14,904 nucleotides of DNA from positions 1 through 14,904 of the forward strand of contig JAKFCW010000023.1 of NCBI GenBank assembly GCA_036676455.1, written 5' to 3'. How positions within the stretch are numbered: position 1 is the stretch's first letter; every line of letters begins with the position of its first letter. Shown here one piece after another: positions 6,316 through 14,101 of the stretch. The DNA comes from UBA4093 sp036676455. Its GTDB lineage: Bacteria > Cyanobacteriota > Sericytochromatia > S15B-MN24 > UBA4093. The notes under the pieces were generated by a model that made no database searches, was not told the origin of the DNA, and was given only the letters and a program-made list of their open reading frames with translations. The position numbers and the translations under genes were made by a program.

Positions 6316-7350
6316 ATGCAGCAAGGAACGGATGAACGCCGGGAAGTCTTTCATCTTCAACTTTCGGTGACCAACGCATGCAACCTCAAGTGCGTGCATT
6401 GCTACCGCGAGGAGACCAAGGCTTTCAATGATGAGCTTTCCGTCGAGGAGATGATCGCGCTCTTCGAGCAGTTCAAGGCCTTCGTCGATCGCAACGGCTT
6501 CGATGGGCTCATCACCTTCGGCGGCGGCGAGCCCTTGCTGCGCCGCGACCTGGGCCTGCTTTCGCGCGTCGCCCACTCCATGGGCCTGGCGGTGCGCATC
6601 ATCAGCAACGGCGTGCTCTCGGCCAAGCAGGCGGAATACCTCGCCGAGTGGGGCATCAAGCTGGTGCAGGTCAGCATCGATGGGGCGACCGCCGAGGTCC
6701 ACGACAAGGTGCGCGGCGCCGGGATGTTCGAGCGGACCATGGAGGGCTGCCGCCACCTGCTGGCGGCCGGGATCCACGTGAACCACAAGGTCACCCTGAT
6801 GAAGGGCTTCAACGATCACCAGATCCCCGAGTTCTTCGCCCTGGCCAACCGCGAGCGGATTCCACTGCTGACGTTCGCCCACCTGATCCCCATCGGGGCG
6901 GGAGCCAACCTGCTCACCCTCACGCCCGAGGAGCATCGCCGGATCTTCGACACCATCGCCGAGGAAGGCGCCCGCTCGGAATTCTCCAAGTTCGAGTTCC
7001 GCGAGTCGGGTTACGACCGCTCCATGGCCTGGGGGCGCCGCCGCGACCACATGGCCACCGAGGGACGCTGCCACCTGGCCATCGACGCCGACGGCACGAT
7101 CTTCGCCAGCCGCCGCATGGGCGTGCGGATCGGCAACATCCGGCAGACCACGCTGGAGGCGGTCTGGCAGCACCCCTTGCTGGTCTCGCTGCGCGAAGGC
7201 CGGATCGAAGGGAAGTGCGGGAGCTGCGAGCTCTTCTCGGTCTGCGGAGGAGGGTCACGAGCGGCGGCTTTCGCTCAGACCGCCAATCCGCTGGCTGCCG
7301 ATCCGAACTGCTGGTACACCCCCCAGGGGGCTCTTGCGGTCAGCGTATGA
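6316..7350 (+). CDS. Radical SAM/SPASM peptide maturase
   Basis: This 344-residue enzyme cleaves S-adenosylmethionine to a 5'-deoxyadenosyl radical and presumably modifies the peptide encoded upstream. The SAM cluster motif is CNLKCVHC (C22, C26, C29), followed by the SAM-binding GGGEPL at about 74-79 and the segment VSIDGAT. The C-terminal SPASM-type region has C252, then C301-x2-C304-x5-C310, then C332. The last four match the ligands of auxiliary cluster II in anSME-type SPASM proteins. The partners needed for auxiliary cluster I are missing apart from C252. The start is ATG 6316, with GGAGG 4 nt upstream. Its stop overlaps the start of the next gene (ATGA), indicating translational coupling. 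Class is certain; the reaction (thioether, C-C link, epimerisation or other) cannot be read from the sequence. Confidence 0.93.
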   Translation: MQQGTDERREVFHLQLSVTNACNLKCVHCYREETKAFNDELSVEEMIALFEQFKAFVDRNGFDGLITFGGGEPLLRRDLGLLSRVAHSMGLAVRIISNGVLSAKQAEYLAEWGIKLVQVSIDGATAEVHDKVRGAGMFERTMEGCRHLLAAGIHVNHKVTLMKGFNDHQIPEFFALANRERIPLLTFAHLIPIGAGANLLTLTPEEHRRIFDTIAEEGARSEFSKFEFRESGYDRSMAWGRRRDHMATEGRCHLAIDADGTIFASRRMGVRIGNIRQTTLEAVWQHPLLVSLREGRIEGKCGSCELFSVCGGGSRAAAFAQTANPLAADPNCWYTPQGALAVSV

Positions 7351-8486
7351 GCGTACGGACACTGGGAATTGACCTTGGCAACGCCAAGGTCAAGTTCGTC
7401 GCGCTGGAGCGTGGAAACTCCCTGCCGGAGGCCGTCTGGGGAGGCGGGCCGATCCCCTTCAACCCGCGGCGCCTACCTGACCGGCGCCAGGATTTCGACG
7501 AGGGGCTTCCCAGCGCGCTGGCGCGCTTCTTGATCAGCCACGCCTTCGTTCCCGAGGAGTTCGAGCGGGTGGTCGTCTCGACCAGCCACTTCTTCTCGTA
7601 TCCAAGCTTCGAGGCCGCCCACCTCCACACCGTGGAGCTGCTGGAGCGCCTGTTTCCGGCGTCCGAGGTGCGCTTGCTGGGAGCGGAAGGCCGCTTGTAC
7701 ACGCTGGGCGAGGCGCGCGCCTTGGCGGGGCCTCAGGTGGTCCGCTTCGCGGCCACCAAGTTCTGGGGCTCGGCGTATCTGGCCTCCAAGCTGATTGACC
7801 ATGGCCTGTCCATCGACACGGGCACGACCTCCACGGACATCATCCCCGTCGTGGGGGGGCGGCCGGATCCGCAAGCCGCCCAGGATCCCGACCGCTACAA
7901 CCTCGATCGCCTCAAGACCCGGCGCTTCAGCTGGTACGGGATGACGGCGACCCCGCTGGATTACCTCGCGCACGAGGCGGAAGCGGAAGGCGAGCTCTGG
8001 CCGCTGTATCCCCGGGTGGCCAAGACGGAGGTGCTCACGGCGATCCTGGACCTGGCGCCCAGGGACCTGGCGGAGGCGCATGCCTACGGGGGGCAGTTTC
8101 CGAGCGTAGAGGCCGCGCGCTTCCAGCTCGCGCAGGCCTGCGGCCTGGATGTCCAGCTGATCGGCGCGCAGACCTTGGAGGCGATCGCCCGGGACCTCTA
8201 CCGGCGCATGGTCGAGCGCCTCGCGGCGAACGTTCGCCGGGTAGCGGAAATCGCGGGCCTGGGCCCGGTCCAGCGGGCCCAGGGCGCGGTCATGGGGCTG
8301 GGGCGCGCGAGCGTGGCGCGCGACGCGCTGCTGCTGGCCGGCTTTGACGAAGCGCGCCTGGTGGACGTCGAGGAGTTGCTCGGCTCGGAGCTGTCGAGCG
8401 TCTCGACGGCCTACGGCGCGGCGCTCCTGGGCCTGGAGGACGTGCTCGGGGAGAGGCTTTCGATCCGGCAGCCATCCGCCCGCTGA
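7347..8486 (+). CDS. ASKHA-fold hydantoinase A/MfnF-like protein
   Basis: This 379-residue protein starts at ATG 7347, overlapping the radical SAM stop by 4 nt, with no clear ribosome binding site of its own. It has the ASKHA phosphate-1 motif GIDLGNAKVK (7-16). The phosphate-2-like motif DTGTTSTDIIPV (157-168) is the signature seen in hydantoinase/oxoprolinase proteins and in the methanofuran/H4MPT-pathway enzyme MfnF. Towards the C-terminus there are AVMGLGRASVARDALL (a GxG adenosine-type loop) and SVSTAYGAALLGL. Length fits single-subunit MfnF-like proteins rather than HyuA (about 690 residues). No other C1-transfer genes are nearby, so its genetic coupling to a radical SAM peptide maturase suggests recruitment to peptide modification, perhaps an ATP-dependent condensation or amine ligation. 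Fold is well supported; function is inferred. Confidence 0.85.
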   Translation: MSVRTLGIDLGNAKVKFVALERGNSLPEAVWGGGPIPFNPRRLPDRRQDFDEGLPSALARFLISHAFVPEEFERVVVSTSHFFSYPSFEAAHLHTVELLERLFPASEVRLLGAEGRLYTLGEARALAGPQVVRFAATKFWGSAYLASKLIDHGLSIDTGTTSTDIIPVVGGRPDPQAAQDPDRYNLDRLKTRRFSWYGMTATPLDYLAHEAEAEGELWPLYPRVAKTEVLTAILDLAPRDLAEAHAYGGQFPSVEAARFQLAQACGLDVQLIGAQTLEAIARDLYRRMVERLAANVRRVAEIAGLGPVQRAQGAVMGLGRASVARDALLLAGFDEARLVDVEELLGSELSSVSTAYGAALLGLEDVLGERLSIRQPSAR

Positions 8487-8489
8487 GTC

Positions 8490-8537
8490 AAACGACGAGG
8501 GCCGCCGGCGTCATGACGCCGGCGGCCCTCATCGTTT
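8490..8537. terminator. 48-bp near-perfect palindrome between convergent genes
   Basis: Inner arms 8497-8513 and 8514-8530 are perfectly complementary over 17 bp. One mismatch (8496/8531) is followed by six more pairs (AAACGA with TCGTTT). It starts 4 nt after the stop of the ASKHA gene and ends 7 nt before the stop of the phosphatase gene, so it probably terminates both transcripts. T runs are only TTT/AAA. Confidence 0.8.
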
Positions 8538-8543
8538 CATGCG

Positions 8544-10985
8544 TCAGGAGAGCGCCGGGGTCTCGGCAGCGGGCACGGCGCTGTAGGCTCTCAGCGTGAC
8601 CAGCGTGATGTCGTCGAAGGGCGTGCCGTCCCCGGTGAAGTCGTGGATCTCGCTGAGCAGGCGGTCCTGGATCTCGGTGGGCGAGCAATCGAGGTTCTGG
8701 GTGATGATCCGTTCGACGCGCTCTTCGCCGAACTGCTCGCGCTCGGAGTTCATGGCGTCCTCGGCTCCGTCCGAGTACAGCACCAGCAGGTCGCCGTCGC
8801 GGAGGGTGATGCGCTGCTCCTCGTAGTTCATCCGCGCCAGCACGCCAAGCGAGACGCCCTTGGCCTCGAGTCGTCCCACCGATCCGATGGGGAAGGGGTT
8901 GCCGGCGTTGGCGAAGCAGAGGGAGTTGTCACGACAGTCGTAGATGGCGTAGAAGGCGGTGACGAACATCTTGCTCGACGGGCGGTTGAGGTAGATGAGC
9001 TCGTTGGCCTTGGCCATGACCTCGGCGGCCGAGTCGTTGCCCCGGGCGATGGACCGGAAGATGACCAGGGTCATGGCCATCATGAGGGCCGCGGGAACGC
9101 CCTTGCCGGAGACGTCTCCGATCAGGATGCCCAGGCGGTTCTCGTCGACGCGGATGACGTCGTAGAAGTCGCCTCCGACTTCGAGGGCGGGCCTGGAGAG
9201 GGCCGCCAGCTCGATACCGGGAAGGGTGGGGATCTTGCTGGGAAGGAGGCCCGCCTGGACCTCGGCGGCGATTTCCAGCTCGCGCTTGAGCCGCTCCTGG
9301 CCCGCGACCTGGCCGATGAGCTGGGTATTCTTGAGCCAGACGGAGAGCTGCTGCGAGAGGTTGACAAGCAGCAGGCGGTCGATTTCCTTGTACTCGAGAT
9401 CCGACTTGCGGCGGCCGACGAGGACGCAGCCGATGACGTCGTCCTTGTCGAGAAGCGGCAGGGCGAGCGCATGCGAGAGGGGGCCGAAGTCAGCGGGCTC
9501 GGAGGCGATGCCCTTGCCGGATTTGCCCACCAGCGCGAGCCGGGGGTCGTTCACCGAGAGCGTGAGCTTGGTGCTCGCGCCGAGGCCGCGGGAGTTCACG
9601 AGGTGCAGTTCGTCTTTTCCCTCCTGGCGCAGCAGGATGGCGAGGTTTTCCGGGTAGAGCGCGTGCTCGACCTGCTTGACGAAGGCTCCGAGCAGTTGTT
9701 CGGAGTCGAGGGTCTCGCGGGCCTCGTCGCCGAACTCGGTGACGATCTTCTGGAAGTCGTAGCCGGTGCGGAAGAAGATCTTGTCGACCAGGTTCTTGGT
9801 GCGGTCGCGCATGGGGGAGAAGGCCACGGCGACGATGGCGGTGGCCAGGATGTTGGCGATTTGCGAGCGATCGCCCATGAGCATGCGCACGCCGCCGATC
9901 ATCAGGAAGTAGAGCCCCAACAGCGCGGAGGTGACGATGGTGTAGGTAATCGTCCGCTTGATGATGACGTCGATGTTGAAGAGCTTGTGGCGGACGATGG
10001 TGTAGGCGATAGACAGCGGGAAGAGGGTGAACGCCAGGTAGCTCAATTCCGAGCCCGGGAAGGAGACGCCCATGAACATGGCGAGGTTGACGCCGACGGC
10101 GGGGCCGAAGCCGAAGAGGGCGCCCCACAGGATCACGCGGGCTTGCGAACGCTCGAGCGGGGTGCTGGACTTGCTGAAGTTGGCCCACAAGGCGCTCGCG
10201 GGGATGGCCGCCACGGCCAGCGACGGGTAGAGCGTGAGGACCAGGTAGGTCATCAGGAAGTTGTTGGTGTCGAAGTACTGGGAGACCACGTACAGGGCGA
10301 TCAGGGCGCCGAAGACGTAGTTGAGGGGCCGGATCCAGGGCCAGCGCTTGAGGAGGGGCAAGCGGCGCGGCACCAGCAGCGCCAGCTCGAACGAGAAGGT
10401 TCCCACCAGAGCGAAGGCGATGGTGTGAGGGAAGAGCGCGAACCAGTACGTCGAGGTCGAGTCGAAGTGGCTCAGGGAAAAGGCCGCGAAGACCAGGCAG
10501 AAGAGCAGGTGTGCGCGGGCCGCGGCGTCACCGGGTTTGACGATGGAGACGAAGGCTCCCAGCAGGAAGTGCAAGAAGCCCATCAGCCAAAGTGAGCCCC
10601 AGACGCCGATCAGGTCCCAGACCTCGAACCGCTGGGTGGGGATGACCATCTTGACTGTCTTGGGCGTGCCGGATAGGCCGGAGCGCTCGAACTCATAGGT
10701 GATGGGGGTGCCCACGGGCTTGGTGGCCGCGTAGCGGTAGAGCATCTCGCTGGAGGCGATCGGCACGCCGTTCATCGAGACGACGTTGTCGGCGACCTGG
10801 ACACCGGCCTGGATGCCGCTCCAGCGCAGGGAATAGAGCGAGTCCGTGCTCTGGTTCTGCAGGACCATGAAGCCCGGGAACGTCCGGTTCAGCCAACCGG
10901 CGGCCAGCACCACGCAGACGGCAGAGTAGATCGCCATCACGGTGATGGTGATCCAGAAAACGGCCTTCTGAAGGGGGGTGGACAA
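8544..10985 (-). CDS. Membrane-bound PP2C-type (SpoIIE) phosphatase with PDZ-like and GAF regions
   Basis: This 813-residue regulatory protein phosphatase probably dephosphorylates an anti-sigma-factor antagonist or a similar partner. Order: a first membrane helix (about 7-30); an extracytoplasmic PDZ-like domain (about 40-110, GIQAGVQVADNVVSMNGVPI); a block of seven or so membrane helices (about 120-390); a GAF-like domain (about 410-545); a linker helix (AAEVQAGLLPSKIP); and the PP2C/SpoIIE domain. That domain has metal ligands in GGDFYD (D606), GDVSGKG (D624) and FDDIT (D791, D792). The chosen start is TTG 10985, with AGGAG 8 nt upstream. ATG 11030 and ATG 11024 extend the frame by 15 and 13 residues but lack a ribosome binding site. 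A TATAAT promoter lies at 11090-11095. Partners such as a STAS or anti-sigma protein are not in the window, so the signal sensed is unknown. Confidence 0.9.
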   Translation of the reverse strand: MSTPLQKAVFWITITVMAIYSAVCVVLAAGWLNRTFPGFMVLQNQSTDSLYSLRWSGIQAGVQVADNVVSMNGVPIASSEMLYRYAATKPVGTPITYEFERSGLSGTPKTVKMVIPTQRFEVWDLIGVWGSLWLMGFLHFLLGAFVSIVKPGDAAARAHLLFCLVFAAFSLSHFDSTSTYWFALFPHTIAFALVGTFSFELALLVPRRLPLLKRWPWIRPLNYVFGALIALYVVSQYFDTNNFLMTYLVLTLYPSLAVAAIPASALWANFSKSSTPLERSQARVILWGALFGFGPAVGVNLAMFMGVSFPGSELSYLAFTLFPLSIAYTIVRHKLFNIDVIIKRTITYTIVTSALLGLYFLMIGGVRMLMGDRSQIANILATAIVAVAFSPMRDRTKNLVDKIFFRTGYDFQKIVTEFGDEARETLDSEQLLGAFVKQVEHALYPENLAILLRQEGKDELHLVNSRGLGASTKLTLSVNDPRLALVGKSGKGIASEPADFGPLSHALALPLLDKDDVIGCVLVGRRKSDLEYKEIDRLLLVNLSQQLSVWLKNTQLIGQVAGQERLKRELEIAAEVQAGLLPSKIPTLPGIELAALSRPALEVGGDFYDVIRVDENRLGILIGDVSGKGVPAALMMAMTLVIFRSIARGNDSAAEVMAKANELIYLNRPSSKMFVTAFYAIYDCRDNSLCFANAGNPFPIGSVGRLEAKGVSLGVLARMNYEEQRITLRDGDLLVLYSDGAEDAMNSEREQFGEERVERIITQNLDCSPTEIQDRLLSEIHDFTGDGTPFDDITLVTLRAYSAVPAAETPALS

Positions 10986-11034
10986 GTCCCGTGCTCCTAT
11001 TGCGTTTCTGCAGGCAGCTCGCATTCCCATCGAA

Positions 11035-11195
11035 AGCCGCAGGCGCTTCGAAACAGCCGCCGGCGCTAAACTGGGGGATGGCTTGTCGCATTATACCCGT
11101 GATGCGGCTTCATTATTGATTCTTGTCGATCTGTGAAGACGCGCATGCGGCCAGGTTGAGCGCCTGCGGCTACCTCTGGCGCCTGTGGCTATCTG
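11035..11195. repeat. 13-bp inverted repeat pair with a third partial copy
   Basis: AGCCGCAGGCGCT (11035-11047) is the exact reverse complement of AGCGCCTGCGGCT (11159-11171), with 111 bp between them. The right copy is followed 20 bp later by an imperfect direct copy (11161-11175 against 11181-11195, 13 of 15 identical). The pair brackets the promoter region of the phosphatase gene and the end of the cyclase gene. Confidence 0.6.
11090..11119 (-). promoter_or_regulatory. Promoter of the phosphatase gene
   Basis: A perfect -10 TATAAT occupies 11095-11090 on the minus strand, preceded by a G-rich GGG. The best -35 at 18-bp spacing is TCAATA (11119-11114), a weak match. Transcription would start near 11083, giving a leader of about 98 nt to TTG 10985. 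Confidence 0.6.
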
Positions 11196-12228
11196 ACAGA
11201 ATCAGGGCCTCGAGGGCGAACGCCGTGGTCAGCTCCCGGCTGGAGTAGGGGCTCATGCCGAGGGTGAGGTAGAAGGGCTCCGCGCTCCAGCCGCCGTCCT
11301 CGGCCTGGGTCTGTCGGAGGGCTTCGGCGGCTCGCGTGATGGCCTCGGAGGCGCCTGCTGGAGCCCATGGGCCCAGCTCGGCCAGCGCGGAAAGGGCGAA
11401 GGCGGTTTCCAGCGGGGAGGGGCGCGACCAGTCCTCGCTGCGGTCCGGGTGGGAAAGCGCGGAGACCCGCAGGCTCCAGGACCCGTCGGGGTTCTGGGCC
11501 TTGATGAGGCCTTTGCCGGCGGCGTGGCAAGCGTCGGAGAGGGTCGCGGCGAGGTCGGGGAAGCGCTGGGCGATCGCCAAGAACGCCCGGATGACCGTCA
11601 GCGTGCCGTATGCCCAGCCGTAATACCACCAGCTGCGCCAGCCTTCGCTCTGGCGCAAGCCAAGCAGCCAGGTTGCGCTGCGGCGCAGCTCGGCCTCGAA
11701 GCCCGCGGCATCCAGCCGGCAGAGGGTCTCGAGGAGGTTGGCGGTCGATTCGGGGTGACGGGGATCAGGGCCCTCGACCCATTTCTGGCCGATCGCGTCG
11801 GCCTGGGAAAGGTCTGCCACCAGCCAGTTGCGGAAGCCTCCCTCGGCATGGGTGTTGTGCCTGACCAGCTTCAAGGGCTCGGCCAGGAGGTCGGCGAGAT
11901 CGGGCCAGTCGAGCACGTGCAGCAGCCGGGCGGCTGCGGCGAAGTCGTCGATGTCCGGCGGGATGGCGGGGTAGAGGTTGAAGTAGCGCCAGCCTGATTC
12001 GTCCGCGAGGCTCGCGATGGTCTCGGCTTCGTCCCTTGCGACCTTCCGGGCGTCCTCGCCCAGCTCGGGGCGGGCGAGGACGGTGCAGAGGAGGGCGAGG
12101 GGGAAGACCGTGCCCATGAGGAGCGGGGTGCCGCGGAAGTTCGCCTGCATGTCCCAGGCATGCCGGAAGCCGCCCTTCGAGGCCCTCAACAGGAAGTCGA
12201 GGGCCCGGGCGGCGGCATCCGGGAGCAT
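11170..12228 (-). CDS. Short class-II terpene-cyclase-like (squalene-hopene cyclase-type) alpha-barrel protein
   Basis: This 352-residue, mostly helical protein has prenyltransferase/squalene-cyclase repeats. PPDIDDFAAAARLL (90-103) supplies a DxDD motif (D92-D95), the protonating acid of class II cyclases. The segment EGWRSWWYYGWAYGT resembles the QxxDGSW..W..Y.YGT block of squalene-hopene cyclase. Further QW-like repeats follow at QNPDGSW and QAEDGGW. About 257 residues lie after DxDD, close to what follows it in full SHC (about 630 residues), whereas the N-terminal half is largely missing. It could be a compact one-domain cyclase, a non-catalytic relative, or half of a split enzyme. Start ATG 12228 lies 6 nt after the accA stop, so it is probably the last gene of the accD-accA transcript. 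The ribosome binding site is weak. The substrate cannot be read from the sequence. Confidence 0.8.
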   Translation of the reverse strand: MLPDAAARALDFLLRASKGGFRHAWDMQANFRGTPLLMGTVFPLALLCTVLARPELGEDARKVARDEAETIASLADESGWRYFNLYPAIPPDIDDFAAAARLLHVLDWPDLADLLAEPLKLVRHNTHAEGGFRNWLVADLSQADAIGQKWVEGPDPRHPESTANLLETLCRLDAAGFEAELRRSATWLLGLRQSEGWRSWWYYGWAYGTLTVIRAFLAIAQRFPDLAATLSDACHAAGKGLIKAQNPDGSWSLRVSALSHPDRSEDWSRPSPLETAFALSALAELGPWAPAGASEAITRAAEALRQTQAEDGGWSAEPFYLTLGMSPYSSRELTTAFALEALILSDSHRRQR

Positions 12229-12234
12229 GAGGAG

Positions 12235-13212
12235 CTAGTACTCTTCTGAGTACCGGCCGATTTGGCGGTACTTGCCGTAGCGGTTCTCCACGAGCTGGTA
12301 GCCGGGGATCCGGGTGAGCTCGTCGAGCTGGGCGGCGAGGGCATCCTTGAGGTTGCCCGCGGCCAGCACGGGGTCGCGGTGCGCGCCCCCGATGGGCTCG
12401 GGGATGATGTGGTCGACCACTCCGAAGCCCAGGAGGTCCTCGCCGGTGAGCTTGAGGATCTGGGCGGCCTTGGGGGCCTTGGAGGCGTCCTTCCAGAGGA
12501 TGGCGGCGCAACCCTCGGGGCCGATGACGGCGTAGTAGGAGTGCTCGAACATGAGGACGCGGTCGGCGACGCCGATGCCAAGCGCTCCGCCCGAGGCGCC
12601 TTCGCCGATGACGACCGAGACGACGGGCACCTCGAACTGGCTCATCTCGAGCATGTTCTGGGCGATGGCGCCTCCCTGTCCGCGCTCCTCGGCGTCGATG
12701 CCGGGGTAGGCTCCGGGGGTGTCGATCAGGGTGATGATCGGGAAGCCGAACTTGGCGGCGTGCTTCATCAGGCGCAGGGCCTTGCGGTAGCCCTCGGGGT
12801 GGGCCATGCCGAAGTTGCGCAGGATGTTGTCCTTGGTATCGCGGCCCTTCTGGTGGGCGATGACCATGACGGTCCGGCCGTTGAAGCGCGCGAGGCCGCC
12901 CACGATGGCGCGATCGTCGAAGCCCATGCGATCGCCGTGCATCTCGGTGAAGTCCTCGGTGATGGCGAGGATGTAGTCGAGGGCCGACGGGCGCGCGGGG
13001 TGACGGGCGATCTGGATGCGCTGGATGGGGGTGAGGTTCTCGTAGATGGCGCGCCGGATGTTGAGGGCACGGTCCTCGAGCAGGGAGATCTCCTGGCTGA
13101 GGTCGCCCTCGGAGTCGTTGGCGAGCTGCTTGAACTCCTCGATCTTCTCCTCGAGCTCCAGGATGGGGGCTTCGAAATCGAGCGTGAAGCGGCGGGAATC
13201 TTTGACCTTCAT
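12235..13212 (-). CDS. accA: Acetyl-CoA carboxylase carboxyltransferase subunit alpha
   Basis: AccA pairs with AccD to move CO2 from carboxybiotin to acetyl-CoA, giving malonyl-CoA for fatty acid synthesis in the cytosol. The 325-residue protein has the normal length for the family. It has the N-terminal coiled helix (FEAPILELEEKIEEFKQLA), RHPARPSALDYI, HGDRMGFDDRAIVGGLA, GRDTKDNILRNFGM, TLIDTPGAYPGIDAEERGQ, the oxyanion-forming GEGASGGALG (203-212) and YYAVIGPEGCAAILWKD. Start ATG 13212 follows the accD stop by a single nucleotide and has GGAGG inside the end of accD. An in-frame ATG at 13263 would overlap accD by about 50 nt and adds a Pro/Cys-rich stretch absent from AccA. The gene is translationally coupled to accD. 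Confidence 0.97.
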   Translation of the reverse strand: MKVKDSRRFTLDFEAPILELEEKIEEFKQLANDSEGDLSQEISLLEDRALNIRRAIYENLTPIQRIQIARHPARPSALDYILAITEDFTEMHGDRMGFDDRAIVGGLARFNGRTVMVIAHQKGRDTKDNILRNFGMAHPEGYRKALRLMKHAAKFGFPIITLIDTPGAYPGIDAEERGQGGAIAQNMLEMSQFEVPVVSVVIGEGASGGALGIGVADRVLMFEHSYYAVIGPEGCAAILWKDASKAPKAAQILKLTGEDLLGFGVVDHIIPEPIGGAHRDPVLAAGNLKDALAAQLDELTRIPGYQLVENRYGKYRQIGRYSEEY

Positions 13213-13213
13213 G

Positions 13214-14101
13214 TTAGCCTCCGGTGACCACCCGCACGGGGGCGGGGGCCTTGTGCATGGCAAGCAGCTGGGAAAGCTTCTCGCGCAGCTTGGGACGCGG
13301 GACGATCATGTCGATCAGGCCGTGGTCCAGCAGGCTTTCAGCGGTCTGGAAGCCGGGAGGCGTCTTCTGGCGAATGGTGGCCTCGATGACGCGCTTGCCG
13401 GCGAACCCGATGATGGCATTGGGTTCGGCGATCAGGATGTCTCCGAGGGTCGCGAAGGAGGCGGTAACGCCGCCGGTGGTGGGGTCGGTGAGGATCGTGA
13501 TGTACAGGCCGCCCGCCTTGCCGAAGCGCGCCAGGGCCGCGCTGGTCTTGGCCATCTGCATCAGCGAGAGGGTGCCCTCCTGCATGCGCGCACCGCCCGA
13601 GGCCGCCACGACGATCAGCGGGGTCTGCGTCGATAGGGCCTGCTCGATGGTCCGGGTGAGCTTCTCGCCCACGACGGATCCCATGGAACCGCCCATGAAG
13701 AAGAAGTTCATGACCGCCAGCGAGATCGGCTGGCCGTCGATGGTGGCCGTCCCCGTGATGAGGGCGTCTCCCGGTCCGCGAGACGCGGTGGCCTCGCGCA
13801 GGCGCTGCGGATAGGGCTTGCTGTCGACGAAGCCCAGCGGATCGACCGAGAGCAACTCGACGTTGGTTTCCCGGAAGGAGCTGGGGTCTACCAGCTGGGC
13901 GATCCGCTCACGGGCTTCCACCCGGAAGTGATACCCGCACCGGGGGCAGACGTTGAGGTTTTGAACGAGCTCCTTGGTGTAAAGGGGCTCGTGGCAATCC
14001 GTGCACTTCGTCCAGAGGCCGTCGGCGACCTCTCGCTTCTCGCGCTCCGTATCGACAAGGGTTGCCTTCTTGCGGGCGGCAAACCAATCCCGTAGCGACA
14101 T
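13214..14101 (-). CDS. accD: Acetyl-CoA carboxylase carboxyltransferase subunit beta
   Basis: AccD is the zinc-ribbon half of the acetyl-CoA carboxylase carboxyltransferase. The 295-residue protein opens with MSLRDWFAARKK. It carries the four-Cys zinc ribbon C33/C36 (KCTDC) and C52/C55 (VCPRC), followed by the crotonase fold with MNFFFMGGSMGSVVGEK (131-147), the oxyanion loop ASGGARMQEG (167-176), and YITILTDPTTGGVTASFA. All key residues are present. Start ATG 14101 has GAGG about 7 nt upstream. It leads an accD-accA-cyclase operon with a strong promoter at 14197-14225 and a leader of about 90 nt. A small GCCC/GGGC hairpin is visible in that leader, which I cannot tie to any known control element. 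Confidence 0.97.
   Translation of the reverse strand: MSLRDWFAARKKATLVDTEREKREVADGLWTKCTDCHEPLYTKELVQNLNVCPRCGYHFRVEARERIAQLVDPSSFRETNVELLSVDPLGFVDSKPYPQRLREATASRGPGDALITGTATIDGQPISLAVMNFFFMGGSMGSVVGEKLTRTIEQALSTQTPLIVVAASGGARMQEGTLSLMQMAKTSAALARFGKAGGLYITILTDPTTGGVTASFATLGDILIAEPNAIIGFAGKRVIEATIRQKTPPGFQTAESLLDHGLIDMIVPRPKLREKLSQLLAMHKAPAPVRVVTGG

Noticed and set aside
6184..7173. Minus-strand frame of 329 codons opposite the radical SAM gene
   Set aside because: Shadow; the plus strand carries the CxxxCxxC and SPASM motifs.
8643..10595. Plus-strand frame of 650 codons opposite the phosphatase
   Set aside because: Antisense shadow rich in Glu, Asp and Gly with no recognisable domain and no ribosome binding site.
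12262..13227. Plus-strand frame opposite accA
   Set aside because: Shadow of a clear AccA protein; composition biased to Gly, Val, Asp and Leu without motifs.
13213..13263. Longer accA start at ATG 13263
   Set aside because: It overlaps accD by about 50 nt and adds a Pro/Cys-rich stretch; ATG 13212 has GGAGG upstream and matches the family N-terminus.
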